From Burkholderiales bacterium JOSHI_001 (GTDB lineage: Bacteria > Pseudomonadota > Gammaproteobacteria > Burkholderiales > Burkholderiaceae_C), in the NCBI GenBank assembly GCA_000244995.1, contig CM001438.1, positions 3,434,090-3,498,089 on the forward strand: a DNA stretch of 64,000 nucleotides. The letters are read 5' to 3'. Shown piece by piece: positions 27,413-35,879 of the stretch. Under the pieces are notes generated by a model. The model searched no databases. It was not told where the DNA came from and saw only the letters and a list, made by a program, of their open reading frames with translations. The translations under genes and the position numbers were made by a program. Every line of letters begins with the position of its first letter. Positions within the stretch are counted from its first letter, which is position 1.

Positions 27413-28988
27413 GCCCCACTCCTCGGCCGGCAGCCTGAACAGCGGCTTTGCCGACAGTGCACCGGGCCGGCTGACCGACTCGCTGGGCTACAACGCCAGC
27501 GGCGCCATGCACGTGCCCAGCGGCGTGACCGCCGGCCAGGTGGTGGACGGCTTTGTGCTGGAAGAACGCCTGCACCAAGGCGGCATGGCCAACATCTGGC
27601 GCGTCTCGCGGGTGAACCACCACGGCGACACCAGCCAGCCGCTGATCATGAAGGTGCCGCGCATCAAGGGCGGCGAGGACCCGGCCACCATCGTGGGCTT
27701 CGAGGTCGAGCAGATGATCATGCCCATGCTCAGCGGCGCCCATGTGCCGCACTTCGTGGCCAAGGGCGACTTCACCCGCCAGCCCTACATCGTGATGGAG
27801 CGCATCGACGGCCACAGCCTGCGCCCGCGCCTGGACGATGCGCCGCTGCCGCTGGACGAAGTCATCGAGATCGGCTCGCGCGTGGCCACCGCCCTGCACG
27901 ACCTGCACCGCCAGCACCTGGTGCACCTGGACGTGAAGCCCAGCAACATCATGTTCCGCCCCGACGGAACCGCGGTGCTGGTGGACTTCGGCCTGTCGCG
28001 CCACGACCACCTGCCCGACCTGCTGGACGAGGAATTCACCCTGCCCATGGGCACCGGCCCCTACATGTCGCCCGAGCAGGTGCAGTACATCCGAAACGAC
28101 ACCCGCAGCGACCTGTTCGCCTTGGGTGTCATGCTCTACCACTTCGCCACCGGCGAACGCCCCTTTGGCCAGCCCGACAGCGTGCGCGGCCTGCGCCGGC
28201 GCCTGTACATGGACCCGGTGCCGCCGCGCACCCTGCGCGCCGACATCCCGCCCTGGCTGCAGGAGGTCATCCTGAAGTGCCTGGAGGTGAACCCCGCCAA
28301 GCGCTACCAGAGCGCAGCGCAATTGGCGCTGGACCTGCAGGACCCGTCGCAGGTGGCGCTGACCCGCCGCGCTGAAAAGCTGCAGAAGAGCAGCGCGCTG
28401 CGCACCTTCAAGCAGTGGTTCTTTGCACTGGGGGCCGAACCCGCCGGGACGCGCCAGTCGGCCGAGGAACAGGTGGAGCGCAGCCCCATCATCATGGCCG
28501 CCGTGGACGTGGACAACGCCACCCGCGACCTGCTCACCCAGATGCGCGAAACCGTGCGCCGGGTGGTGCAGGCCGAAACCGGCGCACGCCTGGCCTGTGT
28601 CAGCGTGATGAAGACCGCCCGCATCGGCATGGACGAACGCGTGGACGCCGAAGGCCGCAGCGTGCACGTGAAGCAGCTGGTGGCGCTGAAGCACTGGGCG
28701 CGGCCGATCAGCAAGGCGCTGAAGCTGGAAGAAGGCCGCCTGACCTTCCACGTGCTGGAAGCGCCCGACCCGGCCAACGCCATCGTGGACTTTGCCCAGC
28801 GCAACCAGGTGGACCACATTGTGATGGGCGCGCGTGGCAGTTCCGCCTTGCGAAGGCTGCTGGGCAGCGTGTCCTCGGCCGTGGTGGCACAGAGCGACTG
28901 CACCGTCACCGTGGTGCGCGCTCCGGCTGCCGGTGCGACCGAAGTCCCGGCCCCGGCACCAGCGCCGGGCACGTCGCCCACGGCCTGA
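27402..28988 (+). CDS. Serine/threonine protein kinase fused to universal stress protein domain
   Basis: The 528-residue fusion has a 50-residue low-complexity N-terminus, a Hanks-type kinase domain (about 50-325) and a C-terminal UspA domain (about 365-510). Kinase landmarks are the HQGGMANIW loop (58-66), Lys84, catalytic Asp177 in HLDVKPSN (HLD in place of HRD) and Asp195 of DFG; YMSPEQ marks the activation segment end. The USP part starts IIMAAVDVDNAT and has the ATP-binding signature MGARGSSALRRLLGSVSS. No membrane segment is seen, so it should be cytoplasmic. Co-translated with the phosphoesterase upstream. Confidence 0.92.
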   Translation: MANEPHSSAGSLNSGFADSAPGRLTDSLGYNASGAMHVPSGVTAGQVVDGFVLEERLHQGGMANIWRVSRVNHHGDTSQPLIMKVPRIKGGEDPATIVGFEVEQMIMPMLSGAHVPHFVAKGDFTRQPYIVMERIDGHSLRPRLDDAPLPLDEVIEIGSRVATALHDLHRQHLVHLDVKPSNIMFRPDGTAVLVDFGLSRHDHLPDLLDEEFTLPMGTGPYMSPEQVQYIRNDTRSDLFALGVMLYHFATGERPFGQPDSVRGLRRRLYMDPVPPRTLRADIPPWLQEVILKCLEVNPAKRYQSAAQLALDLQDPSQVALTRRAEKLQKSSALRTFKQWFFALGAEPAGTRQSAEEQVERSPIIMAAVDVDNATRDLLTQMRETVRRVVQAETGARLACVSVMKTARIGMDERVDAEGRSVHVKQLVALKHWARPISKALKLEEGRLTFHVLEAPDPANAIVDFAQRNQVDHIVMGARGSSALRRLLGSVSSAVVAQSDCTVTVVRAPAAGATEVPAPAPAPGTSPTA

Positions 28989-28996
28989 AGGCTTCC

Positions 28997-29326
28997 GTGG
29001 ACAGCCCCTGCCTGGCCTGCGGCGCCTGCTGTGCCAGCTTTCGGGTGGACTTCGCGGTGGAGGAACTGCAATCGCGCGGCGGCCGCGTGCCTGATGGCCT
29101 GGCCGATGAACTGAACCCCAGCCTGGCCCGCCTGCGCGGCACCGACCGCACACCGCCGCGCTGCATTGCGCTGGTGGGCACGGTGGGCCGGTCGGCGCGC
29201 TGCGGCATCCATGAAGACCGGCCTTCGCCCTGCCGCGAGTTCGGGCTGCGCGCCAACGCCGGCATCGGGGACGAGGCCTGTGCCCGGGCGCGGGCGCGGC
29301 ATGGACTGTTGCCGCTGGCGATGTGA
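28997..29326 (+). CDS. YkgJ family cysteine-cluster protein
   Basis: The 109-residue protein starts at GTG 28997 with AAGG five bases upstream; there is no in-frame ATG nearby. The N-terminal CLACGACC (about residues 5-12), then RCGIHEDRPSPCREF near 75, give the YkgJ/CxxCxxCC pattern, thought to bind zinc or an Fe-S cluster. Function unknown. It begins eight bases after the kinase-USP stop and is likely its operon partner. Confidence 0.85.
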   Translation: MDSPCLACGACCASFRVDFAVEELQSRGGRVPDGLADELNPSLARLRGTDRTPPRCIALVGTVGRSARCGIHEDRPSPCREFGLRANAGIGDEACARARARHGLLPLAM

Positions 29327-29368
29327 CGGCGCTGTCCCCTGTGCACGGCGCGGGAACGGGCCGGCTCC

Positions 29369-29374
29369 TAGAAT
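29369..29374 (+). promoter_or_regulatory. Putative -10 of the aminopeptidase P gene
   Basis: TAGAAT lies 47 bases before the ATG at 29421, inside the 94-base gap after the YkgJ gene. No clear -35. Confidence 0.35.
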
Positions 29375-29420
29375 CCGCGTTCCTGGCCGCCCACGGCGGC
29401 CATTGACGCAGGAAGCCGCC

Positions 29421-31232
29421 ATGGACGCCACCGTCTCCCCCATCCGCCAGCGCATCGAACGCGTGCGTGAATGCCTGCATGCCCAAGGGGCGCAGGCGCT
29501 GCTGGTGCCGTCGGCCGACCCGCACCTGAGCGAGTACCTGCCCGAGCGCTGGCAGGGCCGGGTGTGGCTGTCGGGCTTCACCGGGTCCATGGGGCTGCTG
29601 GTGGTGACCCTGAACGAAGCCGCCCTGTTCGCCGACAGCCGCTACTGGGAACAGGCCGAACGTGAACTGGCCGGCAGCGGCATCGCCCTGGTGCGCATTC
29701 CCACCGGCGCGGCCATCCACCACATCGAATGGATCACCCAGAACCTGAAAGCCGGCCAGACCCTGCTGGTGGACGGTGACGTGTTCGGCCTGGCCGCTGC
29801 GCAGCAGTTGAAGGTCGCGCTGGACGCTGCCGGCATCACCCTGCGCACCGACACCGACCTGCTGAGCCAGGCCTGGGCACCCCGCCCCGCCCTGCCCCAG
29901 GCCCCCGTGTACGAGCATCGGGCACCGCAGGCCGGCGAGCCGCGTGCGCGGCGCCTGGCGCGCGTGCGCGAGGCCATGGCCCGCCATGGCGCCACGCACC
30001 ACTTCGTGTCCACCGTGGACGACGTGGCCTGGATCACCGCACTGCGCGGCGCCGACGTCGAGTACAACCCCGTTTTCCTGGCCCACCTGCTGCTGGCGCC
30101 CGAGACGACGACCCTGTTCGTGGGCGCCGGCAAGGTGAACGCCGAACTGGCGGCGCGCCTGGCGACCGACGGTGTGACGCTGGCCGACTACGCCCAGGCC
30201 GCACCGGCCCTGGCCGCGCTGCCCGCCCAGGCGGTGCTGCTGCTGGACCCCAAGCGCGTGACGTTGGGCTTTCGCCAGCAGGTGAGCGCGGGCGCGAAGG
30301 TGGTGGAAGCCATCAACCCCAGCACGCTGTTCAAAAGCCGCAAGAGCGACAGCGACGCCGCGCACGTGCGCGAAGCCATGCTGCAGGACGGCCTGGCCAT
30401 GTGCGAGTTCTACGCCTGGTTCGAAGCGGCACAGGCCCGCGGGGAGCGCATCACCGAGCTGACCATCGACGAGAAGCTGTCGGCCGAACGCGCCAGGCGG
30501 CCGGGCTTCGTGGGCCTGAGCTTCTCAACCATCGCCGGCTTCAACGCCAACGGCGCGCTGCCGCACTACCGGGCCCTGCCCGAGGCGCATGCGGAGATCA
30601 AGGGCAACGGCCTGCTGCTGATCGACTCCGGCGGCCAGTACCTGGGCGGCACCACCGACATCACCCGCGTCTGGCCCATCGGCGATGTGAACGCGGCGCA
30701 GCGCCGCGACTACACCCTGGTGCTGAAGGGCACGCTGGGCCTGTCGCGCGCGCGCTTTCCGCGCGGCACCCTGAGCCCCATGCTGGACGCCCTGGCGCGC
30801 GCACCGCTGTGGGAACAGGGCCTGGACTACGGCCACGGCACCGGCCACGGCGTGGGCTACTTCCTGAACGTGCACGAAGGCCCGCAGAGCATCAGCAAGG
30901 CCGTGCCCGACGTCCACATGGCGATGGAGCCCGGCATGATCACCTCCATCGAACCCGGCCTGTACCGCAGCGGCCTGTGGGGCATCCGCATCGAGAACCT
31001 GGTGCTGAACGTGCCGTCCAGCCACCCCACCGAGCCCGGCATGCCCGAGATGCTGGAATTCGAGACCCTGACGCTTTGCCCCATCGACACCCGCTGCATC
31101 GACCCCACGCTGCTGCGCGACGACGAAAGGGCCTGGCTGAACGGCTACCACGCCATGGTGCGCCAGCGCCTGGCGCCTCACCTTCAAGGCCCGGCGCTGG
31201 CCTGGCTGACCACCCGCACCCAGGCGATCTGA
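29421..31232 (+). CDS. Aminopeptidase P family protein (Xaa-Pro aminopeptidase, M24B)
   Basis: The 603-residue protein has two creatinase-like N-domains (about 1-310) and a C-terminal pita-bread domain (about 320-540) plus an extra C-terminal segment, the architecture of eukaryote-like aminopeptidase P. Dimetal ligands appear in order: IDSGGQYLGGTTDITR (two Asp), YGHGTGHGVG (His), a Glu in TSIEPGLY and a Glu in RIENLVL. It removes N-terminal residues before proline. AGGAA is six bases upstream of the ATG. It is two bases from the ROK kinase gene. Confidence 0.95.
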   Translation: MDATVSPIRQRIERVRECLHAQGAQALLVPSADPHLSEYLPERWQGRVWLSGFTGSMGLLVVTLNEAALFADSRYWEQAERELAGSGIALVRIPTGAAIHHIEWITQNLKAGQTLLVDGDVFGLAAAQQLKVALDAAGITLRTDTDLLSQAWAPRPALPQAPVYEHRAPQAGEPRARRLARVREAMARHGATHHFVSTVDDVAWITALRGADVEYNPVFLAHLLLAPETTTLFVGAGKVNAELAARLATDGVTLADYAQAAPALAALPAQAVLLLDPKRVTLGFRQQVSAGAKVVEAINPSTLFKSRKSDSDAAHVREAMLQDGLAMCEFYAWFEAAQARGERITELTIDEKLSAERARRPGFVGLSFSTIAGFNANGALPHYRALPEAHAEIKGNGLLLIDSGGQYLGGTTDITRVWPIGDVNAAQRRDYTLVLKGTLGLSRARFPRGTLSPMLDALARAPLWEQGLDYGHGTGHGVGYFLNVHEGPQSISKAVPDVHMAMEPGMITSIEPGLYRSGLWGIRIENLVLNVPSSHPTEPGMPEMLEFETLTLCPIDTRCIDPTLLRDDERAWLNGYHAMVRQRLAPHLQGPALAWLTTRTQAI

Positions 31233-31234
31233 GC

Positions 31235-32164
31235 ATGTCGGCCCTGTCCATGGGCATCGACGTGGGCGGCACGAAGCTGGAAGCCCTGGTGCTGGACGCC
31301 CACGGTCAGGAGCGCTGGCGCCAGCGCGTGGCCACGCCGGCCGGCGACTACGCCGCCACCGTGGCGGCGATTGCCGCCCTGGCCGATGCCGGCCGCACCG
31401 CGGTCGGCACGCACGCCCTGAGCATCGGCCTGGGCACGCCCGGGGCGCTGACCGCCGCCGGGGTGATGAAGAACTGCAACTCCAACTGTCTGAACGGCCA
31501 GCCTTTCCAGCGCGACCTGGAAACCGCGCTGGGCCAGCCGGTGGCGCTGGCCAACGACGCCAACTGCCTGGCCTTGAGCGAAGCCACCGACGGGGCCGGC
31601 GCAGGCGCCAGCGTGGTGTTTGCGGCCATCCTGGGCACCGGTGTGGGCGCGGGCATTGCCGTGGGCGGCCGGGTGCTGAACGGGCCCAACCGCCTGGCCG
31701 GTGAATGGGGCCACAACCCCCTGCCCTGGGCGTTGGCGGACGACCCGCTGCCCGCGTGCTACTGCGGCCAGCGCGGCTGCATCGAAAACGCGCTGTGCGG
31801 CCCAGCCATCGCCGCCGACCACCTGGCGCGCCACGGCCAGGGACTGACGGCCAAGGACATCGCCGAGCGCGCGCCCAGCGACACCGCCTGCGCCGATTCC
31901 ATCGCCTGCTGGCACCACCGCCTGGCGCGCGCGCTGGCCCATGTGGTCAACCTGCTGGACCCGGATGTCATCGTGCTGGGCGGCGGGCTGTCGCGCATCG
32001 CCAGCAGCTACTCGGTCTTGCCCGAGCTGTTGCCGCGCTGGGTGTTTTGTGGCGGCGCGCAGGACCTGGTGCTGACACACGTGGCGCCGGCCCGGCACGG
32101 GGATTCATCCGGCGTGCGCGGCGCGGCCTGGCTGGGGCGCCAGGCCGCGGCGGCCCGGGCTTAG
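31235..32164 (+). CDS. ROK family sugar kinase (fructokinase / N-acetylglucosamine kinase-like)
   Basis: The 309-residue protein has the ATP motif GIDVGGTKLEALVLD near the N-terminus, LANDANCLALSEA with the catalytic Asp, GTGVGAGIAVGG, and the ROK zinc motif: a His in GEWGHNPLPW and cysteines in CYCGQRGCIENALCG. Its closest familiar relatives are Mak fructokinase and NagK, so the substrate is a hexose or aminosugar. It follows aminopeptidase P by two bases and overlaps the convergent protease gene by four. Confidence 0.92.
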   Translation: MSALSMGIDVGGTKLEALVLDAHGQERWRQRVATPAGDYAATVAAIAALADAGRTAVGTHALSIGLGTPGALTAAGVMKNCNSNCLNGQPFQRDLETALGQPVALANDANCLALSEATDGAGAGASVVFAAILGTGVGAGIAVGGRVLNGPNRLAGEWGHNPLPWALADDPLPACYCGQRGCIENALCGPAIAADHLARHGQGLTAKDIAERAPSDTACADSIACWHHRLARALAHVVNLLDPDVIVLGGGLSRIASSYSVLPELLPRWVFCGGAQDLVLTHVAPARHGDSSGVRGAAWLGRQAAAARA

Positions 32165-34965
32165 ACCCCCGAGCGGTCCAGCCGGGCCGCCAGCGCCTGC
32201 TTCAGTGTCAGCGCACTGTCCTGCAGGTGCGCGCGGGCTTCGGCCGACAGGCCCTTGCGGCGCGCTGCGGCTTCCAAACGGTCAGCCAGCTCCACGGCGC
32301 CCACCCGCAGCAGGCTGCGGGCGTCGGCCCGGCTCATGCCGCTGGGGCGCAGCATCACGTTGGCCAGCCGGTTGACGTGTTCACGCTGCAGTTCGCGCCG
32401 GGCCAAGGGGATGTCGCCGCGCCCCTCCAGGTCGCTCCAGATCGCGTTGCCCACCTGGCTGTAGACCTCGGACAGGTGCAGGGCGTCGGCCTGCGGGTCG
32501 AGCTTGCCCTCGTTGTCCAGGATGCGCTGGGCCAGGCCGTCGCTCATCAGGTGGGTGAGCAGGGCGCGCTGCATGTCCAGCACGACGCTGGCCACCGAAT
32601 AGTCGGTGCTGACGGCGCTGTCGCCATCGAACAGGGCGTCACCGCGCTCACTGAAATCCGGCGCCAGCCGGCGCTGCAGTGTGGGCGACACGCCCAGGCC
32701 ATCGGTCGCCAGCACGTTGCGCACCAGCAGGTCCAGCGCCCGGCGTTGGTCACGTCCGGGCACGGGCTGCAGGGGGTCACGGCCGGTGCCGGGGAAGTCG
32801 CGCAGCGTGCGCAGGCCCCCCACCTGGCGCGCCACCACGCCCACGGCACGCCCGACGTCGCGCAGGGCATAGGTCAGCGAGCGGCGCAGCACCGCGTAGT
32901 CGGCCGTGGTCTTGAGCTGGCGCGATTCCTGGCGCTTGAACAGGTCGCGCGCAATGTCCAGTCGCTTGTTCGCAAACACCACGGGGTCATCGCCCAGGTC
33001 CATCTGCAGGCTCTCCGGGTCGAGGCCCAGCGCATTGTCTTCATCGGTGCCGTAAGCCAGCTGCGGCTCGCTGCTGCGCGCGGCAATGCGCTGCAACTCG
33101 GCCGCTTCCTCCTGTGCCGTGCTGCCCGCCGGCAGCGGTTTGTAGGCGTACTCGATGGCCCAGAAGTCATAAGGGCCCAGGTTGGTCTGGAACGCAAAGG
33201 TGGCGGGCTCGCCGGGGCGCGCCAGGTTGATCGGGGCGTACTCCATCACCGAGCCGGCCAGGCCGTTGGCACGGGTGAACGCGAGGTCGGACATCTGCTT
33301 GTCGGTGTAGATGCGGCTGGAGCGGAAGTTGTGCCGCAGGCCCAGGGTGTGACCCACCTCGTGCATGGTCACATCGGTCAGGTAGTCCAGCACCCATTGC
33401 TGGGCTTCGGGGCTGTCGGGGTCCACCTCGCCGCGCGCTTCCAGCACGTCCATGGCGTAGGTCAGCTGTTCCGCCGCCATGTCGCCGTGCTGGCAGCTGG
33501 CCAGCGCGTCGAAGCCATCGGCATTGGCACGCTGGGCCATCAGCTGGGCCAGGCGTTCTTCGCTGCCAATCTGCATCAGCGCCGCCCAGTCGGCCACCGG
33601 GCGGCCCAGGATCTGCGCCCGCGCGGCCCGCACGTTGCGCGAGGACAGGCTTTCCATGCCGATGTCGGCGTCCAGGATCTCGCCACTGCGCGGGTCCACG
33701 TGGCTGGGGCCGATGGCGCCGAAGCTGGGCTGCGCATTGGTCATCCAGCGGATGGACGCACTGCCCAGGTCCAGCGTGTCGAAGTCGGCGTCCTCGGGCT
33801 GAACCTTCACCACAACGGCGTCCTTGAAGCCGATCTTTTCAAATGCCGCGTTCCAGGCCAGCACGCCCTTGCCGATGGCGTCGCGGTACTTCAGCGGGAT
33901 GCTGCGGTCCAGCCAGAATGTGATGGGCTTGACCGGCTCGGACAGCGCAGCCGCCGGGTCCTTCTTCTCCAGCCGCCAGCGGTTGACAAAGCGCTGGCGC
34001 GGTGTGCGCGCCAGGTCATCGCCGAAGTTGTTGGTGTTGGTGGTGAAGTAGCCCACACGCGCATCGGCGGCGCGCGGCTTCATGGGTTCTTCGGGCAGGC
34101 GCGTGAGCGAATACACCACGCCCAGGAACAGGCTGCGCGCATCGGGGACAGACAAGGGCACGCTGGGCGCGGGCCCGGGCTGGCCGGGCTGGGCCTGGCC
34201 AATGCCCTGGGTGGCGAAATGCGCCGACACCTCCAGCACCAGTTCATCGGCCTTGCTGCGCACCTGCGCAAAGGACGAGTTGCGTCCGTCGAAGGCATAA
34301 CCCTGGCGGAAGGTGCGTTGCAGTGTGATGGCCAGGCCCAGCGTGTCCTGGATGAACAGCGCGTTGGCCTCCACCAGCACGGTCTTGCGCTCGGGGTGGG
34401 GCTGGCTGGCCACCGGCGCCGCTGCGACCAGGCTGGGCGAGTAGGCCGCGGCCACGGCACGCGCCTCGGGCGACTTGTCGGCCGCCACCGCTGCGGTGTT
34501 GCGGGCCATGAGCTGGACCAGGTTGTGGACCCTCTTCCATTCCACCATTTGCGGCCGGCCCCAGCGGCCGTAGCGGTTGGCCATCAGGCCGCCGAAGATG
34601 GACGCTTCGCCAATGCCCTGGGAAATCTTGGGCGACAGGAAGAAGGGCTTGCCGAAGTCCTCGGGTTTCAGCTCCAGCCAGACCTTCTCGTCCTTCTGCC
34701 ACAGGGTGATCAGGCCGTCGGTCTTCTTGGCGTCCTTGATGACAGTGGCAAAAGCTGGCGGCTGCCCGGGCACCGGAGCGGCTGCCGGCCGTGGCGCGGA
34801 CGCCCCGGACGCGGGTGTGGCCGCGGCCTGCGCGGCGCTGGCCGCTGCAGGGGCCCCGGCGGGCCCCGCCAGGCTGGCGCAACCAGCCAACAGGGCCACG
34901 CCCCACCCCAGGGTGGCGGCGAGGAAGCGGCGAAGGACAAGACGGCGGAAGGGTTCAGGCAGCAT
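32161..34965 (-). CDS. Zinc-dependent metalloprotease lipoprotein (DUF5117/DUF4953 type)
   Basis: The 934-residue protein starts with a lipoprotein signal (hydrophobic stretch then LLAGC near residue 28) and an Ala/Pro-rich linker. The central region resembles DUF5117, followed by a metzincin-like zinc site HEVGHTLGLRH with His535, Glu536, His539 and His545. Relatives are large, secreted or outer-membrane-anchored proteases of unknown target, best known from Bacteroidetes. The ATG at 34965 was chosen because it starts the signal peptide; an open frame continues upstream to 35109. Confidence 0.85.
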   Translation of the reverse strand: MLPEPFRRLVLRRFLAATLGWGVALLAGCASLAGPAGAPAAASAAQAAATPASGASAPRPAAAPVPGQPPAFATVIKDAKKTDGLITLWQKDEKVWLELKPEDFGKPFFLSPKISQGIGEASIFGGLMANRYGRWGRPQMVEWKRVHNLVQLMARNTAAVAADKSPEARAVAAAYSPSLVAAAPVASQPHPERKTVLVEANALFIQDTLGLAITLQRTFRQGYAFDGRNSSFAQVRSKADELVLEVSAHFATQGIGQAQPGQPGPAPSVPLSVPDARSLFLGVVYSLTRLPEEPMKPRAADARVGYFTTNTNNFGDDLARTPRQRFVNRWRLEKKDPAAALSEPVKPITFWLDRSIPLKYRDAIGKGVLAWNAAFEKIGFKDAVVVKVQPEDADFDTLDLGSASIRWMTNAQPSFGAIGPSHVDPRSGEILDADIGMESLSSRNVRAARAQILGRPVADWAALMQIGSEERLAQLMAQRANADGFDALASCQHGDMAAEQLTYAMDVLEARGEVDPDSPEAQQWVLDYLTDVTMHEVGHTLGLRHNFRSSRIYTDKQMSDLAFTRANGLAGSVMEYAPINLARPGEPATFAFQTNLGPYDFWAIEYAYKPLPAGSTAQEEAAELQRIAARSSEPQLAYGTDEDNALGLDPESLQMDLGDDPVVFANKRLDIARDLFKRQESRQLKTTADYAVLRRSLTYALRDVGRAVGVVARQVGGLRTLRDFPGTGRDPLQPVPGRDQRRALDLLVRNVLATDGLGVSPTLQRRLAPDFSERGDALFDGDSAVSTDYSVASVVLDMQRALLTHLMSDGLAQRILDNEGKLDPQADALHLSEVYSQVGNAIWSDLEGRGDIPLARRELQREHVNRLANVMLRPSGMSRADARSLLRVGAVELADRLEAAARRKGLSAEARAHLQDSALTLKQALAARLDRSGV

Positions 34966-35114
34966 GGAGTCGGTAGCGCAGGCGCGCAAGGGGAGCACGG
35001 TCTCCAGGATTGTCCAGCAGCGCCCGCCGCGCCGCCGTGGGGACTTTCGTGGGTGCGCCCCCGCAGGCGCAGGGGGAACTTTCGGGCCGGGGGCCCATCG
35101 GGTGCCCAAGGCCT

Positions 35115-35879
35115 TCAGTCGCGCTGAAATCCCAGCATCTGGCCGCGGTAGGCCTCGCCACTGGCCTGCACCGCCTGCATCTGCAGGGGGTCGGGTGCGG
35201 CAAAGCCCAGGGCCTGCATGTGGCGGCTGAAGCGGCCCCGGTGGCCGCGCCCCGGGTCCACGATGGCCACCTCGGCGCCGTCGGCCGCATGCCGGCCGAT
35301 GAAGGCGGCCAGCGCCTCGGGCAGGTGGCGCTGGTACAGCAGGTCGCTGCCCACGATGAGGTCAAAGCGCCCCAGGCCCGTGTTGGTGCGCTCCCAGTGC
35401 CCGGTGGCATAGCGCATCGGCGGCAGGCCATTCAGCACCAGGTTCTGGCGCAGGAAGTCGCCCGCCAGCGGGTGGCAGTCGCTGGCGGTGACGTCGGCTT
35501 CCAAACGGTGCGCCACCAGGCTGGCCAGGGCCAGGCCGCAGCCGATCTCCAGGATGCGCTTGCCGGCCAGGTTGCGCCCGGCCAGCGAACCGGCCAGCAT
35601 GCGCGACGATGGCCACACCATGCCGAACAGCGGCCAGTCGGCGGACGAGATGCCGGCGGCTTCGGCCGCGCCGTCGTCGTCGCTGTATTGCTGCCGGTCC
35701 AGCAGCGAGCGGATGCGCAGCGAGGCCACGCCGTGGAAGGCGATGTCCTCGAACTTGACCTTGTATCCAGGCTCGCCGGGTACGCCGGCCGGGTTCGTCA
35801 GAAGGTCCTTCGCTGCGCTGCGCCCGGCCTCATTTGATGTTCTTGAAGCGCAGGCGGTGCGGCTTGGCGCCCTCTTCAC
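35115..35879 (-). CDS. Class I SAM-dependent methyltransferase (lysine / nicotinamide methyltransferase-like)
   Basis: The 254-residue protein has motif I ILEIGCGLALASLVAHRL near 108, the acidic turn ASDCHP, and FDLIVGSDLLYQ, a set shared with the METTL/COG3897 methyltransferases that modify protein side chains or small amines. The first 40 residues are poorly conserved and the frame overlaps the 3' end of ettA by 50 bases, so the true start may lie further in. No better ATG is present. Substrate unknown. Confidence 0.82.
   Translation of the reverse strand: MKRAPSRTACASRTSNEAGRSAAKDLLTNPAGVPGEPGYKVKFEDIAFHGVASLRIRSLLDRQQYSDDDGAAEAAGISSADWPLFGMVWPSSRMLAGSLAGRNLAGKRILEIGCGLALASLVAHRLEADVTASDCHPLAGDFLRQNLVLNGLPPMRYATGHWERTNTGLGRFDLIVGSDLLYQRHLPEALAAFIGRHAADGAEVAIVDPGRGHRGRFSRHMQALGFAAPDPLQMQAVQASGEAYRGQMLGFQRD

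Noticed and set aside
27228-30365. Open frame of 1045 codons on the minus strand
   Set aside because: It is antisense to the kinase-USP, YkgJ and aminopeptidase P genes. Its translation is His/Gln/Val/Ala-rich, as expected for the opposite strand of high-GC coding DNA.
31705-35127. Open frame of 1140 codons on the plus strand
   Set aside because: Antisense to the zinc metalloprotease gene, which has clear motifs. The frame's composition is that of a shadow with no domain.
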